64,000 bases of DNA from CAKSHP01 sp045636325 (GCA_045636325.1 JAZTXH010000016.1:186001-250000); one strand, 5' to 3'; positions 17,353 through 26,972 are shown, counted from the first letter of the stretch. A program made the numbers and translations. The notes: a model not told the origin generated them from the letters alone.

Positions 17353-19983
17353 TTATTTGCTGTGCTTAATTGCTGCCTGTGCTGCTGCAAGTCTTGCAAT
17401 CGGCACACGGAAGGGTGAGCATGAAACATAAGTTAAACCAAGCTCGTGGCAGAACTCAACACTTGAGGGGTCGCCGCCGTGCTCGCCACAGATACCGATG
17501 TGTAGCTCGGGTCTTGTAGCTTTACCAAGTTTAATTGCTGTATTCATAAGCTTACCAACACCGTCACGGTCAAGCTTAGCAAACGGGTCGTTTTCGAAAA
17601 TCTTTGTGTCATAGTAAGCGTTTAGGAACTTACCTGCATCGTCACGTGAGAAACCGTATGTCATCTGTGTAAGGTCATTTGTACCGAAACAGAAGAACTC
17701 AGCTTCCTTAGCGATTTCGTCAGCTGTGATACAAGCTCTGGGAATTTCAATCATTGTACCAACTTCGTACTTAAGGTCAGAAGCGGCAGCCTTGATTTCT
17801 TCGTCAGCAACTTTAACAACAACATCTTTAACGAACTTAAGCTCTTTGATATCGCCAACAAGAGGAATCATAATTTCAGGAATCAAATTCCAGTCAGCAT
17901 GAGCTTTCTTAACATTTATAGCAGCACGGATAACCGCTCTTGTCTGCATTGCAGCAATTTCAGGATATGTTACTGCAAGACGGCAACCACGGTGACCCAT
18001 CATGGGGTTAAACTCGTGAAGTGAAGCGATAATTGCTTTAATATCTTCAACGCTCTTACCCTGTTCATCAGCCAAAAGCTTAATATCTTCTTCTGATGTG
18101 GGAACGAACTCGTGAAGAGGAGGATCAAGGAAACGAATTGTAACAGGATTTCCTTCAAGAGCTTCGTAAAGCTTTTCAAAGTCACTCTGCTGAATGGGAA
18201 GAATCTTCTCCAGTGCAGCTTCTCTTTCTTCAACAGTGTTTGAACAAATCATTTCACGGAAAGCATCAATTCTGTCGCCTTCGAAGAACATATGCTCTGT
18301 ACGGCAAAGGCCGATACCCTCAGCACCAAGCTCACGAGCTTTTTTAGCGTCAGCAGGTGTGTCAGCGTTTGTTCTAACTTTAAGTGTTCTGAATTTATCA
18401 GCCCAACCCATAATTGTGCCGAATTCGCCTGCGATTACAGCATCAACTGTTGGGATAATACCATCATAAATATTACCTGTTGAACCATCAATTGAAATAT
18501 AATCACCTTCAACGTATGTTTTGCCTGCCAAAACGAATTTCTTGTTTTCTTCGTCCATATTGATTTCAGAACATCCTGATACACAGCAAGTACCCATACC
18601 ACGAGCAACAACCGCTGCGTGAGATGTCATACCGCCACGAACTGTCAAGATACCCTGAGCAGCCTTCATACCCTCAATATCTTCGGGAGAAGTTTCCAAA
18701 CGAACCAAAACAACCTTTTCGCCTCTTTCGTTCCACTCTTTTGCATCTTCTGCAGTGAATACAATTTTACCGCAAGCGGCACCGGGAGATGCTGCCAATG
18801 CTTTTGCAACGGGAGCAGTCTTCTTTAGAACAGCTGCGTCAAACTGAGGATGAAGAAGTGTATCAAGGTTTCTTGGGTCAATCATCAAAACAGCTTCCTG
18901 CTCTGTAATCATTTTTTCTTCAACAAGGTCACAAGCAATCTTTAGAGCTGCCTGAGCAGTTCTCTTACCATTTCTTGTCTGAAGCATGTAAAGTTTACCA
19001 TCTTCGATAGTGAACTCCATATCCTGCATATCTCTGTAATGATTTTCAAGAATAGAGCAGATTTCTGTAAATTTATTGTATGCATCGGGCATAACTTCTT
19101 TAAGCTGGTCAATCTTCTGAGGTGTTCTAACACCTGCAACAACGTCTTCACCCTGAGCGTTCATCAAAAACTCACCCATAAGCTTCTTTTCGCCTGTAGC
19201 AGGGTCACGTGTAAATGCAACACCTGTACCGCTTGTGTCACCCATATTACCGAATACCATCATCTGCACGTTAACTGCAGTACCCCATGAATAAGGGATA
19301 TCATTATCACGACGGTATACGTTTGCACGGGGGTTGTCCCATGAACGAAATACTGCTTCAATAGCACCCATAAGCTGTTCTTTGGGATCTGTGGGGAAGT
19401 CAAAACCTTTTTCCTTTTTGAATTCAGCCTTGAACTGAGAAGCAAGCTCAGCCAAATCCTCAGCTGTAAGCTCAACGTCCTGAACAACGCCTTTTTCTTC
19501 CTTCATTTTGTCAATTAATTCTTCAAAGTATTTCTTACCAACACCCATAACAACATCTGAATACATCTGAATAAATCTTCTGTAACAGTCCCAAGCCCAT
19601 CTGGGGTTACCGCTCTTTTCAGCGATAACATTAACAACTTCTTCGTTAAGACCAAGGTTAAGAATTGTATCCATCATACCGGGCATTGATGCTCTTGCAC
19701 CGGAACGAACAGAAACTAAAAGCGGATTTTCCATATCACCAAATTTTTTCCCTGTAATAGCTTCCATCTTTACGATGTTTTCCATAATTTCATTTTTGAT
19801 GTCTTCGCTAATCATTTTACCATCGTCGTAATATTTTGTACACGCTTCGGTTGTGATTGTGAAACCCTGGGGAACAGGAAGGTTCAAGCTTGTCATTTCT
19901 GCAAGGTTTGCACCTTTACCGCCCAAAAGGTTTCTCATTGAGGCGTCGCCCTCTTTGAATTGATAAACGTATTTTGTGCTCAT
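17353..19983 (-). CDS. ppdK: Pyruvate, phosphate dikinase
   Basis: An 876-residue cytoplasmic enzyme with the full domain order: ATP-grasp (about 1-340, starting LLGGKGANLAEMTSLNLPVP), the phosphohistidine domain with GGMTSHAAVVARGMGTCCV near residue 455, and the PEP/pyruvate TIM barrel ending with GICGEHGGDPSSVEFC. It interconverts pyruvate + ATP + phosphate with PEP + AMP + pyrophosphate, and many Clostridia use it in glycolysis. AAGGAGG precedes the ATG. It appears monocistronic. Confidence 0.97.
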   Translation of the reverse strand: MSTKYVYQFKEGDASMRNLLGGKGANLAEMTSLNLPVPQGFTITTEACTKYYDDGKMISEDIKNEIMENIVKMEAITGKKFGDMENPLLVSVRSGARASMPGMMDTILNLGLNEEVVNVIAEKSGNPRWAWDCYRRFIQMYSDVVMGVGKKYFEELIDKMKEEKGVVQDVELTAEDLAELASQFKAEFKKEKGFDFPTDPKEQLMGAIEAVFRSWDNPRANVYRRDNDIPYSWGTAVNVQMMVFGNMGDTSGTGVAFTRDPATGEKKLMGEFLMNAQGEDVVAGVRTPQKIDQLKEVMPDAYNKFTEICSILENHYRDMQDMEFTIEDGKLYMLQTRNGKRTAQAALKIACDLVEEKMITEQEAVLMIDPRNLDTLLHPQFDAAVLKKTAPVAKALAASPGAACGKIVFTAEDAKEWNERGEKVVLVRLETSPEDIEGMKAAQGILTVRGGMTSHAAVVARGMGTCCVSGCSEINMDEENKKFVLAGKTYVEGDYISIDGSTGNIYDGIIPTVDAVIAGEFGTIMGWADKFRTLKVRTNADTPADAKKARELGAEGIGLCRTEHMFFEGDRIDAFREMICSNTVEEREAALEKILPIQQSDFEKLYEALEGNPVTIRFLDPPLHEFVPTSEEDIKLLADEQGKSVEDIKAIIASLHEFNPMMGHRGCRLAVTYPEIAAMQTRAVIRAAINVKKAHADWNLIPEIMIPLVGDIKELKFVKDVVVKVADEEIKAAASDLKYEVGTMIEIPRACITADEIAKEAEFFCFGTNDLTQMTYGFSRDDAGKFLNAYYDTKIFENDPFAKLDRDGVGKLMNTAIKLGKATRPELHIGICGEHGGDPSSVEFCHELGLTYVSCSPFRVPIARLAAAQAAIKHSK

Positions 19984-20114
19984 CTTAAAGTTTCCTCCTT
20001 AAAATTTCGTATAACGTACCATATGGTAGTTGTATATGAATAAATACGGAAAAACCGTTTTATTATACTTATGAGAAAAACATTTTAATAAATCATTGAC
20101 TGATTATGCAAAAA

Positions 20115-20267
20115 TTAAACATTGTTTGAGTACCCTTTAGCATTTAAGGAAATAAAGCTCCCGTAAACAGGAGCTTTTGTGCAATCTGTAGCATATACCC
20201 TTAGAGCGGATAAAACATAAGCCCAAAAAAGAATTAATGAAATTGAAATTTTCACAAGTTTTTTCAT
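20115..20267 (-). CDS. Small secreted peptide, 50 residues
   Basis: A short gene with ATG at 20265-20267 and TAA at 20115-20117. The product opens MKKLVKISISLILFWAYVLS, a charged N-terminus plus hydrophobic core, then ALRVYATDC. This gives a signal peptide with possible cleavage after VYA, or a lipoprotein-like Cys at residue 29. The mature part would be about 24 residues. AGGAGG stands ten bases before the ATG and a sigma-A promoter lies at 20313-20341, so expression signals are complete. No family is recognised. An inverted repeat GCTCC/GGAGC lies inside the coding part. Confidence 0.6.
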   Translation of the reverse strand: MKKLVKISISLILFWAYVLSALRVYATDCTKAPVYGSFISLNAKGYSNNV

Positions 20268-20312
20268 AAACAAAAATCCTCCTGGCTTAAATTGATATAA
20301 TAAGACAAATCA

Positions 20313-20341
20313 ATTATACTATATTTTTTTTAAAAAATCAA
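20313..20341 (-). promoter_or_regulatory. Promoter of the small secreted peptide
   Basis: Minus-strand TTGATT (20336-20341), 17 bp, TATAAT (20313-20318); predicted leader about 40 nt. Confidence 0.7.
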
Positions 20342-20641
20342 GTACAAAAATACAAAAATGGAATAAAATATATGTTTTGCACAATAATACGGGCAAAAAC
20401 AAAGAAAAAAACAGCTAAGCGCTAATTTAAAATTAGAAAATTATAAAAAGCAAATGTAAAATTGAAATAAAAAACTGCATAAAAAGGCTTTACTTTATTG
20501 TTAAAGTATGGTATTATTATTTACGATTATTCTATTATAATATGGTATAGTGGGTAGTTTTTAGGGATTTTGCAAAAAATGACCGGCTATGCAGAAATTT
20601 TTCTTATTAAAATATAATATGTCAGAGAGGCGGCAATTTCT
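20342..20641 (+). promoter_or_regulatory. AT-rich intergenic region upstream of the aminotransferase
   Basis: No gene is seen. A TATAAT at 20536-20541 is a likely -10 for the aminotransferase-trpS operon, but no good -35 lies 16-18 bp upstream. No T-box-like structure is evident before trpS. Confidence 0.35.
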
Positions 20642-21838
20642 ATGAATAAAGGCAGCATTTTTACATCGGCTGTTGCGGCAATGCAGGCATCAGCAATAAG
20701 AGAGATATTTAAACTGATTGGAAGCAATGATATTATTTCACTTGCGGCAGGTATTCCTGCACCGGAGCTTTTTCCTGCTGAAGAATGGAAAGAAATAACA
20801 AGCGACATTCTTACAAATAACGCAAAAAATGCATTGGTTTACGGTGTTACCGAAGGGTATTTGCCCTTACGTAATCTTACAAAAGAAAGAGCAGAAAAAT
20901 TAGGCGCGTTTAATCCGGAAAGAGATGAGCTTATTATAACAAGCGGAGCTCAGCAGGCGATTGACTTAAGCGCAAAGGTTTTATTAAACGTAGGTGACGG
21001 TGTTATCTGTGAACAGCCCAGCTTTATAGGCTCACTTAATTCTTTTCGTTCTTATGGGGCAAAGCTTTACGGGGCAGATAATGAAGCTGACGGTATCAAT
21101 ACGGAACAGGTTGAAGAAATGTTAAAAAATAACGACAATATAAAACTTATTTATACTATTCCCACATTCCAGAATCCTTCTGGAACAACTATGAGCCTTG
21201 AAAAAAGAAAGAAGCTTTTGGAGCTTGCTGAAAAATATGATGTATATATTCTTGAAGACAATCCTTACGGCGAGTTAAGATTTAAGGGTGAGGCAATGCC
21301 TACAATAAAATCTATGGATAAAACCGGCAGGGTTATTTATGCAGGCACATATTCAAAAACACTTGCCCCCGGTATCAGAGTAGGGTTTTTATCTGCAAGA
21401 ATCGATATAGTTGATAGAGTTGTGGTTGTTAAACAGGTAAACGATGTTAATACATCTGTAATAAGCCAGATGATGGTTTATGAATTTATAAAAAGACACG
21501 ATTTTGATGCTCATATTGAAAAGTGCAGTTCAGTTTACGGAAAAAGATGTGAATTAATGCTTTCTGAGATGGATAAGAAATTCCCGAAAGAATGCACATA
21601 TACAAGACCTGACGGCGGTATATTTATTTTATGCACAATGCCTGAGGGCACAAACACAAACGAAATGCTTAAAGCGGCTATTGAAAAGAAGGTTGCTTTC
21701 GTTCCGGGAAATACATTTATGATTGATATTGATACTCCTTCAAATGTGTTCAGACTGAATTATTCTGTTACAAATGAAAAAACTATAATAAAAGGAATTG
21801 ACCTTTTGACAGGAGTAGTTAAAGAGTTTATTAAATAA
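20642..21838 (+). CDS. PLP-dependent aminotransferase, class I/II (2-aminoadipate/LysN-like)
   Basis: A 398-residue fold-type I aminotransferase. It has SLAAGIPAPELFP near residue 35, the PTFQNPSGTTMS substrate-loop motif, EDNPYGELRF with the PLP aspartate, and the Schiff-base lysine in AGTYSKTLAPGIRVGF at about residue 237. It resembles the catalytic half of MocR regulators and LysN-type 2-aminoadipate or multi-substrate aminotransferases, but without an N-terminal DNA-binding domain. The amino-group donor and acceptor are not predictable. It lies 26 nt before trpS, probably on the same transcript. Confidence 0.85.
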   Translation: MNKGSIFTSAVAAMQASAIREIFKLIGSNDIISLAAGIPAPELFPAEEWKEITSDILTNNAKNALVYGVTEGYLPLRNLTKERAEKLGAFNPERDELIITSGAQQAIDLSAKVLLNVGDGVICEQPSFIGSLNSFRSYGAKLYGADNEADGINTEQVEEMLKNNDNIKLIYTIPTFQNPSGTTMSLEKRKKLLELAEKYDVYILEDNPYGELRFKGEAMPTIKSMDKTGRVIYAGTYSKTLAPGIRVGFLSARIDIVDRVVVVKQVNDVNTSVISQMMVYEFIKRHDFDAHIEKCSSVYGKRCELMLSEMDKKFPKECTYTRPDGGIFILCTMPEGTNTNEMLKAAIEKKVAFVPGNTFMIDIDTPSNVFRLNYSVTNEKTIIKGIDLLTGVVKEFIK

Positions 21839-21864
21839 TTGATTTTCAGATTGGAGTTTTAAAA

Positions 21865-22887
21865 ATGAGTGAAACAGCGGCAGCGCAGCTTGAAAGAAAA
21901 AAGAGAATATTTTCCGGTATTCAGCCCTCCGGATGTGTTACACTTGGCAACTATCTTGGAGCGATAAAAAACTGGGTAGAGTTGCAGGATGAATATGAAT
22001 GTTTGTATTCAGTGGTGGATTTGCACTCAATAACTGTAAGGCAGGAGCCGGCTGAATTAAGAAAGAGATGTGTTGAATTTTTAAGTCTGTTTCTTGCATG
22101 CGGACTTGACCCCCAAAAAAATATTATGTATTTTCAGTCTCATGTGCCGGCGCATGCAGAGCTTGGCTGGATTTTAAACTGTTATACATATATGGGAGAG
22201 CTTAACCGTATGACACAGTTTAAGGATAAAAGTGCAAAGCATGCAGAAAATATAAATGTTGGTCTTTTTGCATATCCCGATTTAATGGCAGCAGATATTC
22301 TTTTGTATCAGACAGACCTTGTGCCTGTTGGGGTTGACCAAAAACAGCATTTAGAGCTTACGCGCGATGTTGCACAGCGTTTTAACAGTATTTATGGTAA
22401 TGTTTTTAAAGTGCCTGAGGCATACATTCCAAAGGTAGGGGCTAAAATCATGAGCCTTACAGACCCTACTAAGAAAATGTCAAAGTCTGACCCCAACCCC
22501 AAGGGATATATTTCAATTGTTGAGGATTCAAGCACAATTGCAAAGAAGATTAAAAGTGCAGTTACTGATTCAGACGGCAGAATTTGTCGCGGCGAAGGCA
22601 AGGAAGGCATTGAAAACCTTATGAACATACTAAGCTGTGTTACGGGCGAAACCCTTGATTCCATTGAGGACAGATTTTCAGGCAGAGGATATGGTGAATT
22701 TAAGGCGGAAGTTGCAGAAGCAGTGGTTGAAAGCCTTCGTCCTATTAAGGAAAAATACGATATGTATATAAAAGATAAGTCATATATTGAAGAAGTTTAC
22801 ACAAAGGGTGCTGATATTGCAGGCAGACTTGCAGCCAGAACTCTTTCAAAGGTGCATAAAAAGCTTGGTTTTGTTGCAAGAGGATAA
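21865..22887 (+). CDS. trpS: Tryptophan-tRNA ligase
   Basis: A 340-residue class Ic aminoacyl-tRNA synthetase. It carries the HIGH-equivalent block SGCVTLGNYLGAIKNW, the Trp/AMP pocket motif DLVPVGVDQKQHLELTRD and the KMSKS loop KKMSKSDPN. It charges tRNA-Trp. An N-terminal extension of about 12 residues (MSETAAAQLERKK) precedes the usual start FSGIQPSG. GGAG lies before the ATG. Confidence 0.96.
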   Translation: MSETAAAQLERKKRIFSGIQPSGCVTLGNYLGAIKNWVELQDEYECLYSVVDLHSITVRQEPAELRKRCVEFLSLFLACGLDPQKNIMYFQSHVPAHAELGWILNCYTYMGELNRMTQFKDKSAKHAENINVGLFAYPDLMAADILLYQTDLVPVGVDQKQHLELTRDVAQRFNSIYGNVFKVPEAYIPKVGAKIMSLTDPTKKMSKSDPNPKGYISIVEDSSTIAKKIKSAVTDSDGRICRGEGKEGIENLMNILSCVTGETLDSIEDRFSGRGYGEFKAEVAEAVVESLRPIKEKYDMYIKDKSYIEEVYTKGADIAGRLAARTLSKVHKKLGFVARG

Positions 22888-22932
22888 AAATTTTATTCTG
22901 AGACTTTGTATAAAAGAGTTGAGGTGAAATTC

Positions 22933-24066
22933 TTGGATATAAATATAAAAGTGTATGTTATACTGGCGGCAGCGTTTTTATGCACATTTGCATTCACGTT
23001 TGCTTTTGTTCCGGTGGCGAAAAGTATAGCTGAAAAAATCGGTGCAATTGACTTGCCGAAAGAAGAAAGAAGAATGCATAATTTTGCTCTTCCAAGGCTT
23101 GGCGGGCTTGCAGTGTTTTTTGGCTTTCTGGTTGGAGTTTTGGCATTTGTAGGACTTACACGCCAGATTGTGGGTCTTTTAGTGGGCGCTGTTATAATAG
23201 TTATATTGGGCGTTGTTGATGACAGCAGAAATTTACCTGCAAAGTTTAAGTTTTTAGTGCAGATTGTAGCGGCCACCATAACTGTTACACTGGGAGACAT
23301 AAAAATTGACATTTTTACAAACCCGAATATTTTTTCAGAACAGACCATAATTACCGTTACAAGCTGGCTTACAATTCCTGTTACAGTTATATGGATTGTT
23401 GCTATTACAAATGCAGTTAACTTAATTGATGGACTTGACGGCCTTGCCGCAGGTGTTTCAAGCATAGCGGCGGTTTCGCTTGTGTTTGTAAGCGCTATGG
23501 TGGACCAGCCGATAATTGAGCTTTTAGCGCTTATTATAGCGGCTGCATGTTTTGGATTTTTACCTCATAATTTTGCGCCTAAAGGAAAAAAGATTATTAT
23601 GGGCGATACAGGGTCTACGTTTTTAGGCTTTGCGTTGGCGGTGTTATCAGTTCAGGGTGTCTTTAAGAGTTATGCGGTTATTTCGTTTGCGATACCGTTT
23701 TTAATTCTCGGACTGCCTATTTTTGATACAACTTTTGCAATTTTAAGAAGACTTGTTACAGGCAAGGGAATTATGACACCTGACCGCGGACACATTCATC
23801 ACAGACTTGTGGATATGGGATTTACGCAGAAACAGTCGGTATTTATTTTATATGCAATGAGTTGTGTGCTTGGTATAACGGCGGTTGTGCTTGCTTATGA
23901 CAATGCACTTCGGGCAATGCTTGTTTTAGCAGGTGTCTTGATATTCGTCATTGCAGGTGCGGTTATCACAAGAAAGAGAAACATTGCAGCATCGGAAAAA
24001 GGAGAGGCCATGAAAATTATTATAGGCAATCAAGACACTGAAAAAACAGGAGATGAAAATAAATAA
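22933..24066 (+). CDS. Undecaprenyl-phosphate N-acetylhexosamine-1-phosphate transferase (WecA/TagO family)
   Basis: A 377-residue membrane enzyme with about ten or eleven helices. It shows the MraY/WecA signature motifs LPRLGG, VVDDSRNLPAK, NAVNLIDGLDGLAAG and the loop DRGHIHHRLVDMGF. It would transfer GlcNAc- or related-1-phosphate from UDP-sugar to undecaprenyl phosphate, the first step of wall teichoic acid or another surface glycan. TTG 22933 is chosen because GAGGTG lies seven bases before it. It directly precedes the UDP-GlcNAc 2-epimerase gene, which fits a teichoic-acid or ManNAc glycan pathway. Confidence 0.9.
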   Translation: MDINIKVYVILAAAFLCTFAFTFAFVPVAKSIAEKIGAIDLPKEERRMHNFALPRLGGLAVFFGFLVGVLAFVGLTRQIVGLLVGAVIIVILGVVDDSRNLPAKFKFLVQIVAATITVTLGDIKIDIFTNPNIFSEQTIITVTSWLTIPVTVIWIVAITNAVNLIDGLDGLAAGVSSIAAVSLVFVSAMVDQPIIELLALIIAAACFGFLPHNFAPKGKKIIMGDTGSTFLGFALAVLSVQGVFKSYAVISFAIPFLILGLPIFDTTFAILRRLVTGKGIMTPDRGHIHHRLVDMGFTQKQSVFILYAMSCVLGITAVVLAYDNALRAMLVLAGVLIFVIAGAVITRKRNIAASEKGEAMKIIIGNQDTEKTGDENK

Positions 24067-24085
24067 GTGTATGGAGGATACGTAC

Positions 24086-25237
24086 ATGGATAAAAAAATA
24101 AAAGTTATGACTGTATTCGGTACAAGACCTGAAGCAATAAAGATGGCGCCTTTGGCAATTGAACTTGAAAAATGCCCCTATGTGGATGCAAAGGTTTGTG
24201 TTACGGCGCAACACAGACAAATGCTTGATCAGGTTTTGGAAATGTTTGAAATAAAGCCTGATTATGATTTGGATATTATGAAAGACCGCCAGACACTTGT
24301 GGGAATAACAGCAAGAGTTATTGAAGGACTTGATGAAGTTATAAAAAAGGAAGAACCTGATGTGGTGCTTGTTCATGGAGATACATCTACAACATTTGCA
24401 GGCGCATTGGCTGCGTTTTACAACAAGGTTAAAATCGGTCATGTAGAGGCAGGGCTTCGCACATATGATAAGTATTCACCTTATCCTGAAGAAATGAACA
24501 GATGTTTAACCGGTGTTATGGCAGATTTTCATTTTTCGCCCACTCAGGCTAATAAAGACAACCTTTTAAAAGAAAATGTGGACGAAAGCAAAATTTATAT
24601 AACAGGCAACACAGTTATAGATGCTCTTAAGAGTACGGTAAAAGAAGATTACGTATTCACAGATGAAAACCTTAAAAAGGTTAATTTTAAAGGAAGTCGT
24701 GTTATTCTTGTGACTGCTCACAGAAGAGAAAATTTAGGAAAACCGCTTGAAAATATCTGCAATGCCTTAAAAGAAATTGCAGATAAATATGAGGATATAA
24801 GAATTGTTTATCCGGTGCATTTAAACCCTGCAGTGCGTGAAACAGTATTTTCTATTCTTGGCGGTCATGAAAAAATTGACCTTATAGAGCCGGTAAACGT
24901 TGATGATTTGCATAATGCAATGTCACGTTGCTTTATGGTTATGACAGATTCAGGCGGTCTTCAGGAAGAGGCACCATCACTGGCAAAACCAGTTATTGTT
25001 TTAAGAACAGAAACAGAGCGTCCCGAGGCTGTTAAAGCGGGAACTGTTGTTATTGCAGGCAATGAAAAAGAAAACATCTTAAATATTGCCACAAATCTTA
25101 TTGAAAACAAAGAAGCTTATAATAAAATGGCACATGCGTCAAATCCTTATGGTGACGGTAATGCATCAAAGAGAATTGTGGAAGCTTTGGGTTATGAGTT
25201 TGGTATTCTTGAAAAAAGAGTGGAAGATTTTAAATAA
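24086..25237 (+). CDS. wecB: UDP-N-acetylglucosamine 2-epimerase (non-hydrolysing)
   Basis: A 383-residue GT-B-fold enzyme. It has VFGTRPEAIKMAPLA at the start, VHGDTSTTFAGALAAFY, GHVEAGLRT, and DSGGLQEEAP with the C-terminal substrate Glu residues. It interconverts UDP-GlcNAc and UDP-ManNAc for surface polysaccharide. ATG 24086 follows GGAGG at eight bases; the frame can be read from 24053, but that would overlap the previous gene. Its stop overlaps the start of the next gene (TAATG). wecB upstream of the atp operon is a recurring order in Clostridia. Confidence 0.94.
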   Translation: MDKKIKVMTVFGTRPEAIKMAPLAIELEKCPYVDAKVCVTAQHRQMLDQVLEMFEIKPDYDLDIMKDRQTLVGITARVIEGLDEVIKKEEPDVVLVHGDTSTTFAGALAAFYNKVKIGHVEAGLRTYDKYSPYPEEMNRCLTGVMADFHFSPTQANKDNLLKENVDESKIYITGNTVIDALKSTVKEDYVFTDENLKKVNFKGSRVILVTAHRRENLGKPLENICNALKEIADKYEDIRIVYPVHLNPAVRETVFSILGGHEKIDLIEPVNVDDLHNAMSRCFMVMTDSGGLQEEAPSLAKPVIVLRTETERPEAVKAGTVVIAGNEKENILNIATNLIENKEAYNKMAHASNPYGDGNASKRIVEALGYEFGILEKRVEDFK

Positions 25238-25470
25238 TGAGAAGCGATAAAAACGAAATTGCAAAAGCGTTGAGTATGCTTACGCAAATCGGAATCAGTG
25301 TTATCAGTCCGGTTTTATTTTGCGTTTTTGCTGCAAAATATCTTGTGGAAAAGTTTTTTTCAGGGCATAAATACCTTATTGCTATTGGTGCACTGCTTGG
25401 CGGGGCATCGGGTATTTATACAATGATAAAGCTTATCAGGGGAATTGTAGGCTCAGAAAAGGATGAGTGA
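25237..25470 (+). CDS. AtpZ/AtpI-like small membrane protein
   Basis: A 77-residue protein with two transmembrane helices (about 14-35 and 42-65) linked by a short charged loop, as in the AtpZ/AtpI family encoded at the front of atp operons. The family is implicated in F1Fo assembly and Mg2+ or Ca2+ supply; the exact role here is inferred. It overlaps wecB by one base and the next gene by four (GTGA). Confidence 0.75.
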   Translation: MRSDKNEIAKALSMLTQIGISVISPVLFCVFAAKYLVEKFFSGHKYLIAIGALLGGASGIYTMIKLIRGIVGSEKDE

Positions 25471-25940
25471 TAAAAGTGCTTTCAAAGGATACTTTTAAAG
25501 ATATTGTGCGGTTTGCGGCATGTGTTGGTGTGTTGGCGGCTGTGCAGGAAATTGTGATTTTAATATTGATTTTTGGCTTTGGCATTTTTAAAGATATGCT
25601 AACACCTTTGCTTTTGAGCACTGTTTACGGAAGTGTATATGTGATATTCAGCTTTGCACATATGGGATATTGCGTTGAAAAATGCCTTGCAGGTGATGAA
25701 AGCAATGCTAAAAAGTATATGCAGTCAGTGTATTCTTTAAGGTTGCTTATTTTAGCGGCGGTGATAGTTATAGGCGTAAAGCTGCTTGGGCTTAACATAA
25801 TATGTATGGCAATACCGCTTTTGTATACAAGAGTTTCAATAATGTTTATAAACAGCGTTTTTCATAAGAAAAAAACTGTGGCCTTGTCAGTTGATGAAAA
25901 GGTAGAAATCAAAATGGATAAAGAAGGTGAAACAGAATAA
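25467..25940 (+). CDS. atpI: ATP synthase subunit I
   Basis: A 157-residue membrane protein with four predicted helices and a charged C-terminal tail (VDEKVEIKMDKEGETE). Its position directly before atpB and its topology identify subunit I, the chaperone that helps assemble the c ring. The start is GTG 25467, overlapping the previous stop. Sequence conservation in this family is low, so the call rests partly on context. Confidence 0.75.
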   Translation: MIKVLSKDTFKDIVRFAACVGVLAAVQEIVILILIFGFGIFKDMLTPLLLSTVYGSVYVIFSFAHMGYCVEKCLAGDESNAKKYMQSVYSLRLLILAAVIVIGVKLLGLNIICMAIPLLYTRVSIMFINSVFHKKKTVALSVDEKVEIKMDKEGETE

Positions 25941-26660
25941 ATGAGTGTAGATATTAAAGGACCCAAGATATTATGGGAAACTGATTTTTTGGGATTTCAT
26001 ATAACAGAAACTATGCGTAATGCATGGGTTATTATGATTTTGATTACACTTCTTTGCTTTTGGCTTTCAAGAGGGATTAGTGTGCGCAATCCCGGTAAAA
26101 AGCAGATTATAGCAGAAAAACTTGTAACAATGCTTTATAATCTTGTTGAAAGCGTAATGGGCAAAAAGTATTTATGGTTTACACCATATATTGGCGCATT
26201 GTTCACATTTTCAATGGTCGGAAGCCTTTCGGGACTTGTTGGCGCAAGGGCAATGACCGGTGATTTAAGCACAACCCTTGGTTGGGCAATACTTGCAAGT
26301 GTTATGACTATTGCTAATAATATCAGGCTTCACGGTGTTGGAGGCTGGCTTAAAAGCTATATAGAGCCTATGCCGTTTATATTGCCGCTTAATATTGTAA
26401 GTGAATTTGCAAATCCAATATCAATGGCGTTCAGACATTTTGGTAATATTGCATCAGGTATAGTAATTTCAGCATTGGTGTATGGTGCGCTTACCGGACT
26501 TAGCAATTTGGTTTTGGCTAACACATTTTTATCAGGAGTTCCGCTTTTTCAGATAGGTATCCCGGCGGTATTATCCCTTTATTTTGATGTGTTTTCAAGC
26601 TTTCTTCAGGCATACATCATAAGCATGCTTACTATGGTGTTTGTTTCGGGAGCAGAATAA
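25941..26660 (+). CDS. atpB: ATP synthase F0 subunit a
   Basis: A 239-residue membrane protein with five or six helices. The ion-channel helix carries the essential arginine in NPISMAFRHFGNIASG at about residue 173, with conserved polar residues in helix 6 (QAYIISMLTMVF). It forms the stator half-channels against the c ring. It is short, as usual in Clostridia. Confidence 0.95.
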   Translation: MSVDIKGPKILWETDFLGFHITETMRNAWVIMILITLLCFWLSRGISVRNPGKKQIIAEKLVTMLYNLVESVMGKKYLWFTPYIGALFTFSMVGSLSGLVGARAMTGDLSTTLGWAILASVMTIANNIRLHGVGGWLKSYIEPMPFILPLNIVSEFANPISMAFRHFGNIASGIVISALVYGALTGLSNLVLANTFLSGVPLFQIGIPAVLSLYFDVFSSFLQAYIISMLTMVFVSGAE

Positions 26661-26729
26661 AAATTAACTTTGTATATTAATTCGCTATGCGAAAGAATAG
26701 AAAAAATAAAAAATTTGGAGGTTTTAATT

Positions 26730-26972
26730 ATGGAATTAACACAAGCAATTGTAAAGGCAGCAGCTTATATAGGTGCAGGTATCGCTATGATAGCCGGTCT
26801 TGGCCCAGGTATTGGTCAGGGATTTGCAGCAGGTAAAGCCTGTGAAGCAGTTGGCAGACAGCCTGAAGCAAAAAGTGATATTACATCAACAATGCTTTTT
26901 GGTTGTGCGGTAGCAGAGTCAACCGGTATTTACAGCCTTGTTGTAGCGATGGTACTGATTTTCATGAGCTAA
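26730..26972 (+). CDS. atpE: ATP synthase F0 subunit c, Na+-type
   Basis: An 80-residue two-helix hairpin. The start at 26730 follows GGAGG; a longer frame from 26670 has no site. Residues Q30, V61, E63, S64, T65 and Y68 fall at the exact spacing of the Na+-binding set Q32, V63, E65, S66, T67, Y70 of Ilyobacter tartaricus. The core reads GPGIGQGF in helix 1 and VAESTGIYSLV in helix 2. The c ring should therefore bind Na+ rather than only protons. Confidence 0.95.
   Translation: MELTQAIVKAAAYIGAGIAMIAGLGPGIGQGFAAGKACEAVGRQPEAKSDITSTMLFGCAVAESTGIYSLVVAMVLIFMS

Noticed and set aside
20342..20641. A T-box or other riboswitch before the aminotransferase-trpS operon
   Set aside because: No specifier-loop, T-box core or antiterminator pattern could be found; the region is plain AT-rich sequence.
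22893..23465. A 190-codon minus-strand frame inside the TagO-like gene
   Set aside because: Antisense to a gene with full MraY/WecA motifs; no ribosome site or family match.
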